Source of the DNA: Polytrichum commune
Lineage: Eukaryota; Streptophyta; Polytrichopsida; Polytrichales; Polytrichaceae
Direction of reading: 5' to 3'
DNA length: 64,000 bases
NCBI GenBank assembly: GCA_950295325.1
Contig: OX485805.1
Location: 12,622,501 to 12,686,500 of the forward strand
Shown: positions 21,183-32,555 of the stretch, piece by piece
Position numbering within the stretch: position 1 is the stretch's first letter
How the letters are laid out: each line of letters opens with the position of its first letter
Program-made: the position numbers and the translations under genes
Notes under the pieces: generated by a model
What the model was told of the DNA's origin: nothing
The model's database searches: none
Seen by the model: the letters and a program-made list of their open reading frames with translations, nothing else

Positions 21183-22080
21183 GGAATTGAGAGCCCTCTA
21201 AGGTAATTGATTACACTAACTCACCTTTGTTAGTTGATTCTCTTAGCTATGCGTGACCATGAGTTTAGTGAGCTGGAAATTTGGTTAGCTAATCCTCACT
21301 AACTTGCAAGTTAGCTAATCCTCTTAACTAGGCGGTGTGGCTAGACCCTTAGAAGAGTTGTAGAGGTCACTTTGAATGAGTGAGGTGTGAACGGGCCCTA
21401 AGGTTAATTGATTGTCGACAGGGTGCGAATGCAGTGGTGGAATTGAGAGCCCTCTAAGGTAGTTGGTTACACTAACTCACCTTGTTAGATGATTCTCTCA
21501 GCTACGTGTGACCATGAGTTTAGTTAGCTAGAAATTTAGTCAGCTAATCCTCACTAACTTACAAGTTAGCTAATCCTCTTAACTAGGCGGCAGAGCCCAA
21601 CATTTTCCTTTCTAATTGCACCCATACCCAGACCATGCCCATCAGCAACGACCTATGCCCACCCATGCCCACCCATAGCATGACATGTGTGCACCCATGC
21701 CCACCCATGCCCACACATAGCATGACATGTGCCCACCCATGCTATTCAAATTGCGCCCATGTATTCAAAAATTATGTAATTGTGTAATTATGTAATTGTT
21801 CCCCACCCATGCCCACCCATGTCCACCCATGAACAATAATAGCGCAGCCATGCCCACCCATGCCCGCCCATGAACAATAATATTGCACCCATGCCCACCC
21901 AAAACCCATGGGCATGGGTGGGTATGGGCATGGGCATGGGCATGGGTATGGGCGCCCAATGTAGGGCTCTGCTAGGCGGTGCGGCTAGACCCTTAGAAGA
22001 GTTGTAGAGGTCACTTTGGATGAGTGAGGTGTGAACAGGCCCTAAGGTGGTTTGATTGTCGGCAGGGTGCGAGTGACAAT
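21183..22080 (+). repeat. 256-bp tandem duplication, second copy interrupted
   Basis: GGAATTGAGAGCCCTCTAAGG at 21183 recurs at 21439. Both copies then run through ACTAACTCACC, GTGACCATGAGTTTAGT, AGCTAATCCTC, CTAGGCGG and GTTGTAGAGGTCACTTTG to CGGCAGGGTGCGA. The second copy is split by the hAT element at 21601-21971. Copies differ at scattered bases. Confidence 0.8.
21601..21971. mobile_element. hAT-type MITE carrying a minisatellite
   Basis: The ends CAGAGCCCAACATT and AATGTAGGGCTCTG are inverted (13 of 14). The 8-mer CTAGGCGG is duplicated on both sides (21593-21600 and 21972-21979). A CAG start and 8-bp duplication are hAT hallmarks. The undisrupted sequence is seen in the first copy of the surrounding tandem duplication, which carries one CTAGGCGG only. 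The body is mostly a CCCACCCATG-type decamer repeat that switches strand near the right end (CATGGGTGGG). Confidence 0.88.
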
Positions 22081-22496
22081 GGTGGTCCGTCTCCGGATCA
22101 TCAAAGGAGCCACATGGACAACAGAATTCACATACACTCTTTCATCCATTTTGACACATATTCATCATGCTGTGCGGATAGTATGTTTGTATAATAGGAA
22201 TCTCACGAAGCAATAATATCGAGGCCGTCCTTTGCTCCTCTTATGAGATGGCCCATTTGACAAACGGGCCCACTTATGTAGTGACCGTACGTTTCCATCC
22301 TTGTGTGTTTTCATCCATTTCGTAAACATGGTGAACCATCCATATATCGATTTCAAAACATTAGAATTTGTGCCATCTTCAACCTCGATTTAATGTAATG
22401 GGATCCAATACAATATCGGACATAAATGAGTTTCCACTTAGGTGATGGAATAGGGGAACATTGAGTTGTATGTAACAATTTCATGTAGTTGTATAA

Positions 22497-22996
22497 GGGC
22501 CACTTCACACACGAGATTGGGTGCCCGTGACCAGTACACTTTAGCACTCTCATTGGTAGAAAAAGGTGGAGTTGGTCTAAATTCGCTTCGCACTACACTT
22601 GAGGGACCAACGGAGTCTGTGAATGCAAGATGGATGTAAAGTCTACATAGATTCCTACATGGCATCCAATGGATCATGTTTTATGGTCACTTGGATTATT
22701 TTTGAAAACCACTTCTTGAAGGTAGGCCGAATACAAAACTGGGAGACCATGGCACTCCAAATGCTCACAACCGTTGGTTTATACTATTTTATCATGTGTG
22801 AGAACCCACATGAATAAAAATTCATTGAAATAGCATTTGGTTGAGGGCCTCGTCACATATGACATCACACTACACTTGAGGATCCATGACCACACTACAT
22901 GATTTTGAGGATGTGTTTGGGACAGCCTTTGGACACTTTCTTTTGGGCTCTCATAATTTCATGGTCACGGCTCTTGGCTCGTGTGTGAAGTGGCCC
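22497..22996 (-). mobile_element. PIF/Harbinger MITE family H, copy 1
   Basis: The ends GGGCCACTTCACACACGAG and CTCGTGTGTGAAGTGGCCC are inverted and flanked by TAA on both sides (22494-22496 and 22997-22999). The length is 500 bp. Internal landmarks: CACTCTCATTGGT, TCCTACATGGCATC, GGTCACTTGGA, CATATGACATCACACTACAC, GGACACTTTCTTTTGGGC. It lies in the opposite orientation to copies at 42299, 50095 and 60525. Non-coding; it would be moved by a Harbinger transposase in trans. Confidence 0.88.
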
Positions 22997-22999
22997 TAA

Positions 23000-23495
23000 G
23001 AAGTACACGGTTCTATGGATTTGGCACAAATTGAAAACTATGATGCGTTTGTTCCATGCACGAACAGGAAACCACACTTGATATTTTTTTGTTCTAGCAT
23101 AAATAGCCATGTCAGAAAACATCATGTGACTTCAGCCACAACCTAGAATGGGAGTTGATGCTACGTACATCTCCGTGCATCTAGTAATGCTTGCCTTTTA
23201 GCACGAGAATACGGAGAGAGGGAATTATCATATATGAGCGTACCTTTCATTCATCCAACATTAAAGTCTTGGAGTAGTATGCAATCCATATGTTGTTTTT
23301 TCTAGTTGATTTCACATCAGAATTAGATTTAAAGAGCCCGAATTAGTCAACTTGAAATCATGTGAGATGAAGTGACAATGAATAAATAAATTACAATGTC
23401 GGGCAATCTGATGTGAATTTGAGGCCGTTGGCCCTACCTTGCTCAAGAATCCTCTTGGTGCATGGTGGGGTTTACTGCCTATCTTGCGGTAAGTG
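23000..23495. other. No gene recognised
   Basis: Unassigned sequence between a Harbinger MITE and a SINE. Confidence 0.35.
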
Positions 23496-23499
23496 GGCT

Positions 23500-23640
23500 C
23501 TTGGCTTCCTACTTACCTAGCTAGTTTTTTCCATCGAGTAGAGAGAAGATTTCGCAGCGGAAATCGAACCGCCAACCACTTCATTTGGAAATAGGTACCT
23601 CTCCAGTATCATCTGGTAGTTTAGGGTCACCTCGGATTGG
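23500..23640 (-). mobile_element. tRNA-derived SINE, partial
   Basis: On the minus strand a tRNA-like promoter is visible: ACCAGATGATACTGGAGAGG (box A region), then GGCGGTTCGATTTCCGC (box B, 23561-23573 reversed) and a CTCTCTACT word. The SINE at 62489-62691 shares all three. No target duplication was found here, and the tail side differs between copies. Confidence 0.55.
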
Positions 23641-23799
23641 AATTGACAATAAATCTATAACATGGTCAAGTTTTTATGTGGGATGGATTTGAGGTGTGCT
23701 CACATACGATAAGTTTCTCTCTCTAGAGATTACCCTTCCCTCTCCTTGGAAGTGTTATGAGGACCGATTCATTTCATATGGCCTTAGTTGCTAGACTAA

Positions 23800-24178
23800 G
23801 CGTTGGTTCACATGGAGTCCCAAGTCCCAACATGAATGCATAGTTCCAACTTTTGAGCCTCAAGGAATCATTAAAGCATGGTTAATTGTCAATAAAGTAA
23901 GATTTTGATTATTTTATGGGAAAAAATTGTGGGACTCGTGTGGAGAGTTGGACTGAGCTTTTTGCTCGACCCAACTCCCAACACAAGTCCTGAAGCCTCA
24001 CCTTCAAAAAGTGTTGCCATATAAGCATCCATGTCGTACTTGAAACTTAGGACCTAGGACCCTATGTGAAGTGGTAAGTCCCAGCTTCCATTCTCTCAAC
24101 GGCCAAGAATGCATGGATTGATCTCAAGTGACTTGAGACTTAGGACTTGGGGACTTGGGACCCCGTGTGAACCGACCC
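23800..24178. mobile_element. PIF/Harbinger element, second family
   Basis: The left end GCGTTGGTTCACATGGAGTC and inverted right end (GACTTGGGACCCCGTGTGAACCGACCC read in parts) correspond. TAA lies on both sides (23797-23799 and 24179-24181). The words CCCAAGTCCCAA and GGACTTGGGGACTTGGGA are subterminal. It shares only the TTCACA core with family H, so it is a separate family. Length 379 bp, non-coding. Confidence 0.7.
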
Positions 24179-24580
24179 TAATTTCAAATCTTTGATGTCT
24201 TTTTTAAAATTAGAAGTGTCTTAAACTATATATTTTTCATATTCTATAATAGTTCATTGCAAACTTCGCCTCCCCAATAGATTAAGCTCACCTAAACACC
24301 ATGAAGCTCTAACCCAGTTGTTATCCCATCCACATTACTTCCTTGGATGAGAAAGCCCCCATAACATTCATCCATGTGGATTCAAGTTTCGAGGGTAGCG
24401 GTGACTACATAATGAGTTAGCCTTAAACCCATCCCCCAAGAGCATCCGATTGTTGGTAATTGTGAGCCGGCTCATAACATTCACCGGAGGTTGCACTCGT
24501 GGTGGAGAAGTTAACTATAATTAGCGTGTGGTTGGCCATTTGATTGATTATATATTCATTCACTATTATAGGCTAAAACT

Positions 24581-24975
24581 ATGGCGGGCTCCGGTGGGTC
24601 GAGGCCCATGATTCCTTGGAGATTTTACCAAACCCAAGACAATGAGCTCCTAGCTAGTGACCTTCATACATACCTTACACAAAGTGTGAGATTCCGCAAC
24701 ATCAAAAGATGCGTTAAAAGTACCTACATGTTGAAGGCTCATTACACACTAGCTAGAGAGGTGCCAAGGGGAAGAATTAAGCTAGTGAACATTGCCTTGG
24801 AAAAGGAGGCGAAAAGGTCCCCCACTTAGTTTGTTTCTCCCAAGCCAACAACAACCCAAAAGTCTTGCGAGTTGCTCGGATTCAAAGGTCCTCGCCACAT
24901 GTGGCACCGCCGTTTCACTCTAGCATCGAAGTACAAGGTTATCATAGTAGGATCTCCAATGCGTGTTTCCACTTT
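24581..24975 (+). pseudogene. Unidentified coding remnant
   Basis: An 82-codon frame starts at ATGGCGGGC in good plant context (AACTATGGCG). It has strongly protein-like content: LHTYLTQSVRFRNIKRCVK, STYMLKAHYTLAREVPRGRI, KLVNIALEKEAKRSPT. After a TAG at about 24827 the same frame continues with ordinary composition (FVSPKPTTTQKSCELLGF, GPRHMWHRRFTLASKYKVII) to a TGA near 24973. Two stops in an otherwise sensible frame suggest a decayed gene or transposon protein. I do not recognise the family. No intron or partner gene is evident. Confidence 0.4.
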
Positions 24976-25379
24976 GGAAAATTGAATTGTCACACTAACA
25001 ATATCGTTTATAGGATTTAGTGCCGGGGGGAGGGGGGGGGGATAAATTAGTGTATATACAAGGCACCCTTGTCGGAAAAGCATAGTCACCAAATTATCAC
25101 AACAATATGGTAGTATTTTATTGCAATTCGCGTCGTTTATCCAATTAAGGATGATATGCGAAGTTCCCATCATTTCCCGGTCAATGTTGGGAGTATTTTA
25201 CACTCCAATACTTTTAAAATGCTCATAGAGAACATGATCGAATGGGGAGAATCTGTTCTTTCTCTCTCCTTGGGGATAGCGTTAACTTAGTGAGTTCAGT
25301 TGCACATTGCTTGTAGAACAAGCATGTAGGAAGCGGAATAGCGTGAATATGAGATTCATGGAAAAATAGGAGAAGGGTG
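24976..25379. other. No gene recognised
   Basis: Contains a G-rich run (GGGGGGAGGGGGGGGGGAT near 25025). Otherwise unassigned. Confidence 0.35.
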
Positions 25380-25533
25380 CATAACATTATTTAGATCCAT
25401 AACAGTGTTCTGCATGACTGACAATATTTCAAGGAATATTCCCCACATCTATATTGAATGTGAAAAGACATGGAATATTCTCTATAATTCCGTCAACCCG
25501 CAGAACACTGTTATGGATCTAAATAATGTTATG
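25380..25533. mobile_element. Hairpin MITE, copy 1
   Basis: Perfect 34-bp inverted repeats lie at 25380-25413 and 25500-25533 (CATAACATTATTTAGATCC and so on). The centre contains ACTGACAATATTTCAAGGAATATTC. A diverged copy is at 57881-58027. No convincing target duplication, so the superfamily is open. Confidence 0.75.
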
Positions 25534-25572
25534 TCTACTAGGTTAGGAAAAGAATTGTACTCAATCATCCTA

Positions 25573-25760
25573 TTAGTGTGAGTTGCCATTCGGAGTTACG
25601 TGTTGTTATAACGTTCTCCAAGGTCATCAATTTTTTACCAACTAAGGTATATCATATTCTTCGGTGTGCATACTAATTACTTATGTTATTTAGGTATTAA
25701 TGATACTCTCAGTAGAATGTTATACCATTGCCTAATTCCAAATGGTAACCCACACTAAGT
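25573..25760. mobile_element. MITE family L, copy 3
   Basis: TTAGTGTGAGTTGCCATTCG-GAGTTACGTG-TTATAACG at the left is inverted as GTTATACCATTGCCTAATTCC-AAATGGTAACCCACACTAAG at the right. The middle (CAACTAAGGTATATCATATTCT, GTGTGCATACTAA) matches 44014-44205. Confidence 0.6.
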
Positions 25761-26186
25761 AGACAAGACTGTGACGATCCAATACATGAATCTTGACTAA
25801 GACTTTGGCATTAAGAATCCTCTTGGATCCGTAAATGATATGTGATTTTAGCAACAACTCATTGATCATTTTTTATCTCCCATGTTGTTGGGATAAATTT
25901 TCAGAGCTAACAATGCCGGAGGTCTATAATAACCAAGCAAGTCCCCCAAATTATGTTGCTTGTTGAAATTAGATTGGTTAGCAAACTTTTGGCACGTAGT
26001 CCACTCTCTTGTAAACATATGTTTATTTCCATGTTCATTCTTAGAAAAACACCTACCACACACTACTCAAATATAGGTGTTCAAATAAGATAATTTATTG
26101 AATTAGGCACATTTACCTTATACTTTTTACCCCAACTCTACATGCATTTTGAAAGTTGGGTTGTATTTACTCACATACACATAAGG

Positions 26187-26463
26187 TAGAGGGTGCTCTC
26201 TCTCTCTCTCTCTCTCTCGGAAACAACCAAAGTGCATGTTGCTAGCAATTGAAAGGGGATTCCAACGCACCAAAGTATGACATCTTTGAAGTTCAATGTG
26301 CAAAAGTGTGCAAAAGTCATAAAGGTTTAATTTGATAGATTATCCAAAACCATTGGGGGGGTTGGTGTTCAATTGATGAACATTCTCATAATCAATATGT
26401 ACTTATTGTGCAAGATTTCAAGTGTTGGTTTTGGGTGGGGTGTTGGTTTAGCACCCTCTACCC
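26187..26463. mobile_element. Short inverted-repeat element with a CT microsatellite
   Basis: GGTAGAGGGTGCT at the left pairs with AGCACCCTCTACCC at the right. A (CT)n run of about 13 units sits just inside the left end (26192-26218). GGTAGAGGGTGCTTAAACCAACAC also occurs at 58694, so the terminal sequence is dispersed. Ends and target duplication are uncertain. Confidence 0.4.
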
Positions 26464-26702
26464 TATGTGCATGGGCATGTGTATGTGTACATATGTTGAA
26501 GCAAATGAAAGAAACCTTCTTTTGATTGCCAAAATGAGACCCAACCCCAACATGTGGCAAATATACCAACAACAAAGGTAAAACTAGGTTTCAAGGAGAA
26601 CCACTCAACCAACAATTTAGAGTTGACATGTAGTCCATCCACTCTAACCTAGCAGTACCCGCACTACCAACACTACCCAATTAGGAGGATTAACTAACTT
26701 TT

Positions 26703-26935
26703 GAGTTACACTAATTATCCCAATTAGTGCATGCTATTATTTGGAGTAGCGCAATGTTCTAGCTATTTAATGAGAATGAAATATTTTATCAAGTAGAATC
26801 ACTTATGTTCTATAATGTTTGAACAACTTATTGAAATTTTGTAAGTCAAAATTGAACTCCCAAGTAAGACATTATTGCATTGAGTAACTTTGAATAGTAA
26901 CACACACTATTTGGGATAATCATAGTGGAGATCTC
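26703..26935. mobile_element. MITE family L, copy 5
   Basis: TTACACTAATTATCCCAATT-AGTGCATGC at the left and ACACACTATTTGGGATAATC at the right are inverted. The body matches 44219-44436 (TAATGAGAATGAAATATTTTATC, GTTTGAACAACTTATTGAA). Confidence 0.55.
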
Positions 26936-27419
26936 CCCAAAGCTCAAAGCTCGTGGGTGTGGAATGGATGGTGGCAAGAGGCAATGGGTAAGATAAATAA
27001 CTCTATTGCATGTCATATATCAGAGTGTTCAATGTTAGAAGACTTCATAGTACATATGATTGTGGGGCCATATGTACTTAGGGTTGTTGTACACAAGTGA
27101 CCAAGGGTTGGTGGGGGAAAATTTGGATTTAGGATTTCTCGTGGTCACGGTCGATGGTCCAAAGACGACAACCAAGAGATGTTTGTAACCCACTTTTGGA
27201 AGGCTTTGGTCACATGACATAGTTTAAAGCGCACTTAAATTGGACATAGTGAAGTTATGATGAGAAAAAATAACTTAATTTTTTTTGTGGTTAAGATTGT
27301 AAATTTTCGTCTAAAATGATCACCTTTTCTTCTCTTTTTTGTTGAGAGAACCTATTTGGGTTTGTCACTCTTTTCCCAACCCATGAGAAATTCCAGAAAG
27401 CGGCAATCGTAACCACTAA

Positions 27420-27892
27420 ACTAACAATTGTATTTAATGTCACCAATTCTATCTGTCTTTGTCAATACTAATTGTAGATTGCATGTGTGGTGTCATTGAC
27501 ACTAAATGTAAAGCTAACGTTATTTGTCATTCCTTCTCAAAGCATTTGGGCAATATAGAACTACGATGTTGCAATTACTATCATTAGTAAGTGATTTTTC
27601 ATCCAAAATTTAATCATCTATGCCACTATTTCATTACATAAATGTTAAGGTACGAAATATATCAATAATTGACATGCACTTCATGCATTTATGCCACAAA
27701 AGAATGGGCAAGCAAGAGCAGGCATACACCCCCACATCAACAACCCCATGGGAGCATGTAGGATTTTGGGTAGTGGATGAACTTAAAGATAATTAGAATG
27801 ACAACACTTGTAAACTGGTTCAAAAGAAGTGTCACAAAAGTTACCATGATGACATAAAATACCACATGACACTAAACACAATATTTATTGCA
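27420..27892 (-). mobile_element. MITE family K, copy 3
   Basis: Reverse orientation of family K: AATTGTATTTAATGTCACC at the left and GACACTAAACACAATATTTA at the right, with TCAATACTAATTGTAGATTG, GTTGCAATTACTATCA and CATGACACTAAA between. An extra stretch around 27660-27790 may be a small insertion. Confidence 0.55.
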
Positions 27893-30800
27893 ACCACTAG
27901 TGTGAACATGCCCTTACAAGCCCTCCATCATATTTTGGAAGGTGGAGTGTAATTTACATTCCCAATACACCACTTGCAAACCCAAGTGAATATAAAGTAA
28001 ACCTAACTCAAAACTTGACCCCAAGCTCAAAGCGACTCGGAAGCATGTGTTGTGGCACATAAGAATATCTCCGCACAAACACTTCTTCGAACCAATGGTA
28101 CATCACAAAGCCCCCAAACCCAAGAGAAACATAGTGCCAATAAGATGGATGTACCCATTTGCAACATGACGAAGCCTCAATATTGTGAAACAACATGACG
28201 TTGGATCCTAGATTTTGGGGTTTGCAAGCGGGTTCAACTACCTTAGTGGTGTGGGTGTTTGGGCTTGGGAGGGGGGCCACACTAGTGATGCGATGTAGTG
28301 TAAGTTTGTGAGCGAGAATGAGGTAGCGAGGTACTTATATGCATGGATGCAAGGGAAAGGACGGGTGTCCCCATTGGGGCCTCCTTTAATTTACCTCTTT
28401 ATGGTAACGGGTTCTATTGACGGGCGAGCCTTGTGTAGGATTAAGTTAGGGCTTGTGTACGAACGAAGAAGAGGCCGCTCTTACACGGAAAGCATGCCGC
28501 GTTCCAACATAGATATCATGGTGGCTCCCATGCAACTGTAGTCGTGACCGGATCCCAAGGCAATCGGAGACACCACTATGTCATTGACCCATAAAATAAA
28601 GGCTCTCAATGGATGTGCTTTACAAGAATTAACACTTTATTTGGTATTGTTGATACATATTCTATGCTTAAGATAGTTCTTGGATATTTTTGGGCACATA
28701 GCCACAACCATGTACAAAAACGGGGAAAAGCAACATTTTGAGACAACATTTCATCATGATGTACTTAAAACAATTTTCCACTACTACTTTACAAATCACT
28801 TTATATTTACTTAATAAATGCATGAAATTTATATATCAATACGGGTGAGAGAAACATGGAAACACAACAACACACAGTTCCTTGGTTGCGTTCCGTGGGA
28901 CCATGTATCACATGAACAGAATCCTCCTCCAATTCCGAGACTCCCCGTTTATGCAACCCAAGACGTATACTATAAACTTTTTGACAAGCAATTCTAAACA
29001 ATCATGACTTTTTTTAATCACAACCTCTTTCTTTGAAAAGAGAACGTCATGTAGATATGCTTAGTAATGTTACGATGGTCCCAAAAAGCATGGTAATGAT
29101 GTTTGAGCTATATGATAATTCTTTGTACAAATTTGAGGTGACACATGCGGACACTACTAATATCCAAGATCCTATTCCAATGGTGTGCATTTTAGAACGA
29201 AAGTTGCCCTCATGGACCTCTAAGGTGAGGCTTATATTTTGCAAAAAGGGCATGGTTGTGTGTAGAAAAGTCTTCATTCTTGAGTCAAGGGTCTTAATGT
29301 ATCTAAAAAGCCCAACCCTTAAGTACTGTGTTGGAGGCTTAGGGTTAAGAGGCCCACCGCAAGAACCACAACCTCCCATACACGCCTTTTAAAACCCACC
29401 AAAATATTCACCCGAGATTCATTGGGGACCTAAAGATTCTACCTACGTAATGGTATGATGTCATCCCAAACAAGTGGAAGTTTCTTACCTCTATCCACGT
29501 GATTTGGAACTCTTCGTCCCTTGGAAAATTCTTCCTAGTGAACATGTTATTCTAAACCGATACGTGTGATTAATTTGCCTATATTATCCATGCAAATTAT
29601 CTTGGGTTACAATCATGACACAAAAGATTATTGCTTTGTTATTTGATTCGTTTAAAAATCATGGTAAGATTAAATAATTATAACTTGACAATGTTATTAT
29701 TGCAGTAAATAGTATGCAAAATAGTGTGAAATATTGATAAATTGATGTGGGGCAACTTGATTGCACATATTGGTGCAGGCGTTATGGTCAAGGGTTCATC
29801 AAATCAACAGTCCCATTGGGTTGGATCTAAATTCATGATTTGATTTCTCAATTATAACATGATACTACGCTTAATACCCAAAGGTTGCAACACGGTTATT
29901 TTAAAATTCTTTGATAAAATCTCTAGTCAAGCAAATACTACTAAAATCTATGTAGAATTTGAATGTTATTTTCTCTCTATTTACATGTTTGCTTACTCCA
30001 AGTGGGGGGGACTTGGTGTAGCATAATGTGACCAAAGGGTATTGACGGGGGACTTTTTTTTCCTTCTTTTTGTATTTCCTTATTCTTTATGAAGAGATTT
30101 TCAAGGACCATTCAATTATACAATTTCCAAATTTTAGATTTCGATGTAGCGTTGGTTTTTCAAAAACAATGTTTTTGGGTCTAATCAATACCATGTATTG
30201 CATACATGTTTTTTTTTTCCTACTATATTTATTGAGAAGACACACACAAAAAGAAAAAGCATAAGTGGTGTATTGCCAACAAATATGTTAGACCTCTCAA
30301 TATCACAAAAGAGGTAGAAACATTGAAACAACAAATATACTTGGAGAGGCCATGCCAATCAAACAAACAACACTACAATGAAGCACAAGAATGACACCAA
30401 CCTCATGCAAATACTCCACAACTCGAGGAAATGCATAATTTTGCACCACAAATCTCCTATAAGAACCCGCAAGAAAGTGACAACAAAGCTTGACTTGCCG
30501 TAACCTTCAACTCTAAACCCAACATCCAAGAAAAAAACGATTCCATGTAAAACTTGAGCTCCCATCCTTAACATTGGACACGGCAATACCTCAGGGGAAT
30601 CAACCAATACCCTCCAAAATCCGCTATACATTACATACCCTGCATTATCCTATGGGGTGGTTCTAAAAAGTTTGAATCTTTTCCATCTATATTATTTGTA
30701 ACACTATTTCACTACCCATCATATCCAATATCATTCATAATATGATTTTTTGCCTATTTTTTGCAAGGATTGCTGGAAACCTCTTGCCTCTATACGTAGT

Positions 30801-31670
30801 TGGTTTTCTTTATATATATACACATATACAAAACTGAAGGGACCATTCCTTGCTCTCACATGGTTTATCCCCTCATCACCCAAGTCTTCTTGTTTGTTTG
30901 AATTGATGTGATATGATTTGATATTTGAGCTAAATATTTCTATGACATTTGTTGTCTACAAGCATGAAAACTTCTATTGGATTGATGATAACAACCTCAT
31001 GGTAATCAAGGAAGACCTCTATTTGAAATAAATTTGTAGGCATTGTTGTCAAAAATAGGTGCATATTTTTACATTCTATAGTAAATGAAATGTTGTGAAT
31101 TGTTAATGTGTCCAAGTCTTATAGTGCATAACCCTAGAGGCCTTACATGTAAGATCAAAATCATGATCTTTGGCCACCAAAAAAGGAAATAAACCAAGAG
31201 GCATATTAAAGTTATCCTTAAATTGACCATCTCCCCAACCTCGAGCGTGACCATGTACCCATAGTTAGGCCACATTAATGATGAGTTATGGGGTCTTAAC
31301 CCCCCGTTATGAGGGGCTTATAACTGGCATTCCAAGCTTGCATTGCTAGAGTCACATACTATAGTGTGAGGCCTAAACCTCCACCCTTATGCGTCATAGT
31401 CCGGGTGAGGGTTTAGGATACACATGAACCCAATTTACTTTGTAGACTCTTGCAACTTGCACTTGATACAAACCTCTAGTGGCCACCAATCACCCTTGCC
31501 TATATTAATCCCCTTTCAAGTGTTCATAAACACCACGCCTCACACACACACCATCAACCTCAATTCCTTTATCACAAATGGGATGGCTAATCTAATTGCA
31601 AATGCTCTATACTACCCTAACTTTTATATTTTAATTTCACATTCCCTAGCCAAGAGCCACATTGCCTTCA
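27893..31670. other. No gene recognised
   Basis: Nearly 3.8 kb of unassigned A+T-rich DNA. Open frames at 28308-28541 (77 codons) and 29033-29392 (119 codons) show no motif I can name. The second overlaps a dispersed repeat and has an open frame on the opposite strand, so I do not call it a gene. Confidence 0.4.
28845..29070 (-). repeat. Dispersed repeat family Q, copy 2
   Basis: The reverse complement shares TTCTGTTCATGTGATACATG-GTCCCAC-GAACGCAACCAAGG and the TTGTCAAAAAGTTTAT block with 3246-3485. Confidence 0.5.
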
Positions 31671-31674
31671 CTCA

Positions 31675-31917
31675 GGATTCGCCCTCTGCGGCCACAGAGT
31701 TCGACTCTGGATTCCTCCTTCGTAGCCACAGAGCTCCAGCTCTGGATTCACCCTTCAGCCATCGAGCTTGACTCTGGAATCCCCTTCGCAGCCACAAAGT
31801 TCGACTCTGGATTCCACCCTTCAGCCACCGAGCTTCGGCTCTGGAATCCCCTTCGCAGACACAAAGTTCGACTTTGGATTCACCCTACAGCCACCGAGCT
31901 TCGGCTCTGGAATCCCC
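31675..31917 (+). repeat. 33/34-bp minisatellite in 67-bp higher-order units
   Basis: The unit CTTCGCAGCCAC-(A/G)AGTTCGACTCTGGATTC alternates with CTTCAGCCACCGAGCTTCGG-CTCTGGAAT. The CCCCTTCGCAG junction recurs at 31781 and 31848, and its CCTCCTTCGTAG variant at 31714, so the pair repeats every 67 bp, about 3.5 times. Since 67 is not a multiple of three, each period shifts the reading frame. Open frames through it are therefore incidental. Confidence 0.8.
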
Positions 31918-31929
31918 GAAGAGAGCTGC

Positions 31930-32555
31930 CCCTCTCCCCCGGTAGAGAGCTCTCCTCCTTTGCTTTCACGGTCCATGTGACCTCCCCCGCCTATCCCTTA
32001 AACCCCGACTCCCCTAAAACCAACACGAGAGGGTTCTAATTTGGACACTAAAACCCTGGATATTCCTCCCCCGCCTTAGCACAACCTATTCCTAATTTAA
32101 TCATTATCAATTCTAACAATTTCATAACATTGAATGCACATACTCAACATACGGCTTAAAACCCAATTCCACTCCACACCTCACTCTTTTTATATTTTGG
32201 ATAGATACAATAAAATCAAAATCAAATCCTAATAAATTCCTAAGGGTTTAACAAGACATGTGGGCACCCTTTTGGGCTCACATATAGACACCGCCAATGG
32301 GTCTATGCCATGTGGTCTAACAATACATCCGTGTCTACCTCATGTTCCCCATGTTCATCTAACTAGCTCATGGTCCCTAAGAGTCTAAGACCTTTCCCAT
32401 TGCAAACCACCAAAGCACTTCGTACGGACCATCGCACTTAAGGACTAGGGCACTTGAGACGAAATTTGGTGCTTTTCTTCTCCTAAAATTTTAGGGTTTT
32501 TTATTATTATGCGAGATCTCATAATCATTGAAACGAAATTTGGTGCTTTGCCTTT
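31930..32555. other. No gene recognised
   Basis: Unassigned sequence between the minisatellite and the transposase relic. Confidence 0.35.

Noticed and set aside
21601-21971. CRISPR array
   Set aside because: The decamers are contiguous minisatellite units without unique spacers, inside a plant transposon.
31662-32039. 125-codon open frame
   Set aside because: It is a translation of the 67-bp minisatellite and its flank; the frame shifts with each repeat.
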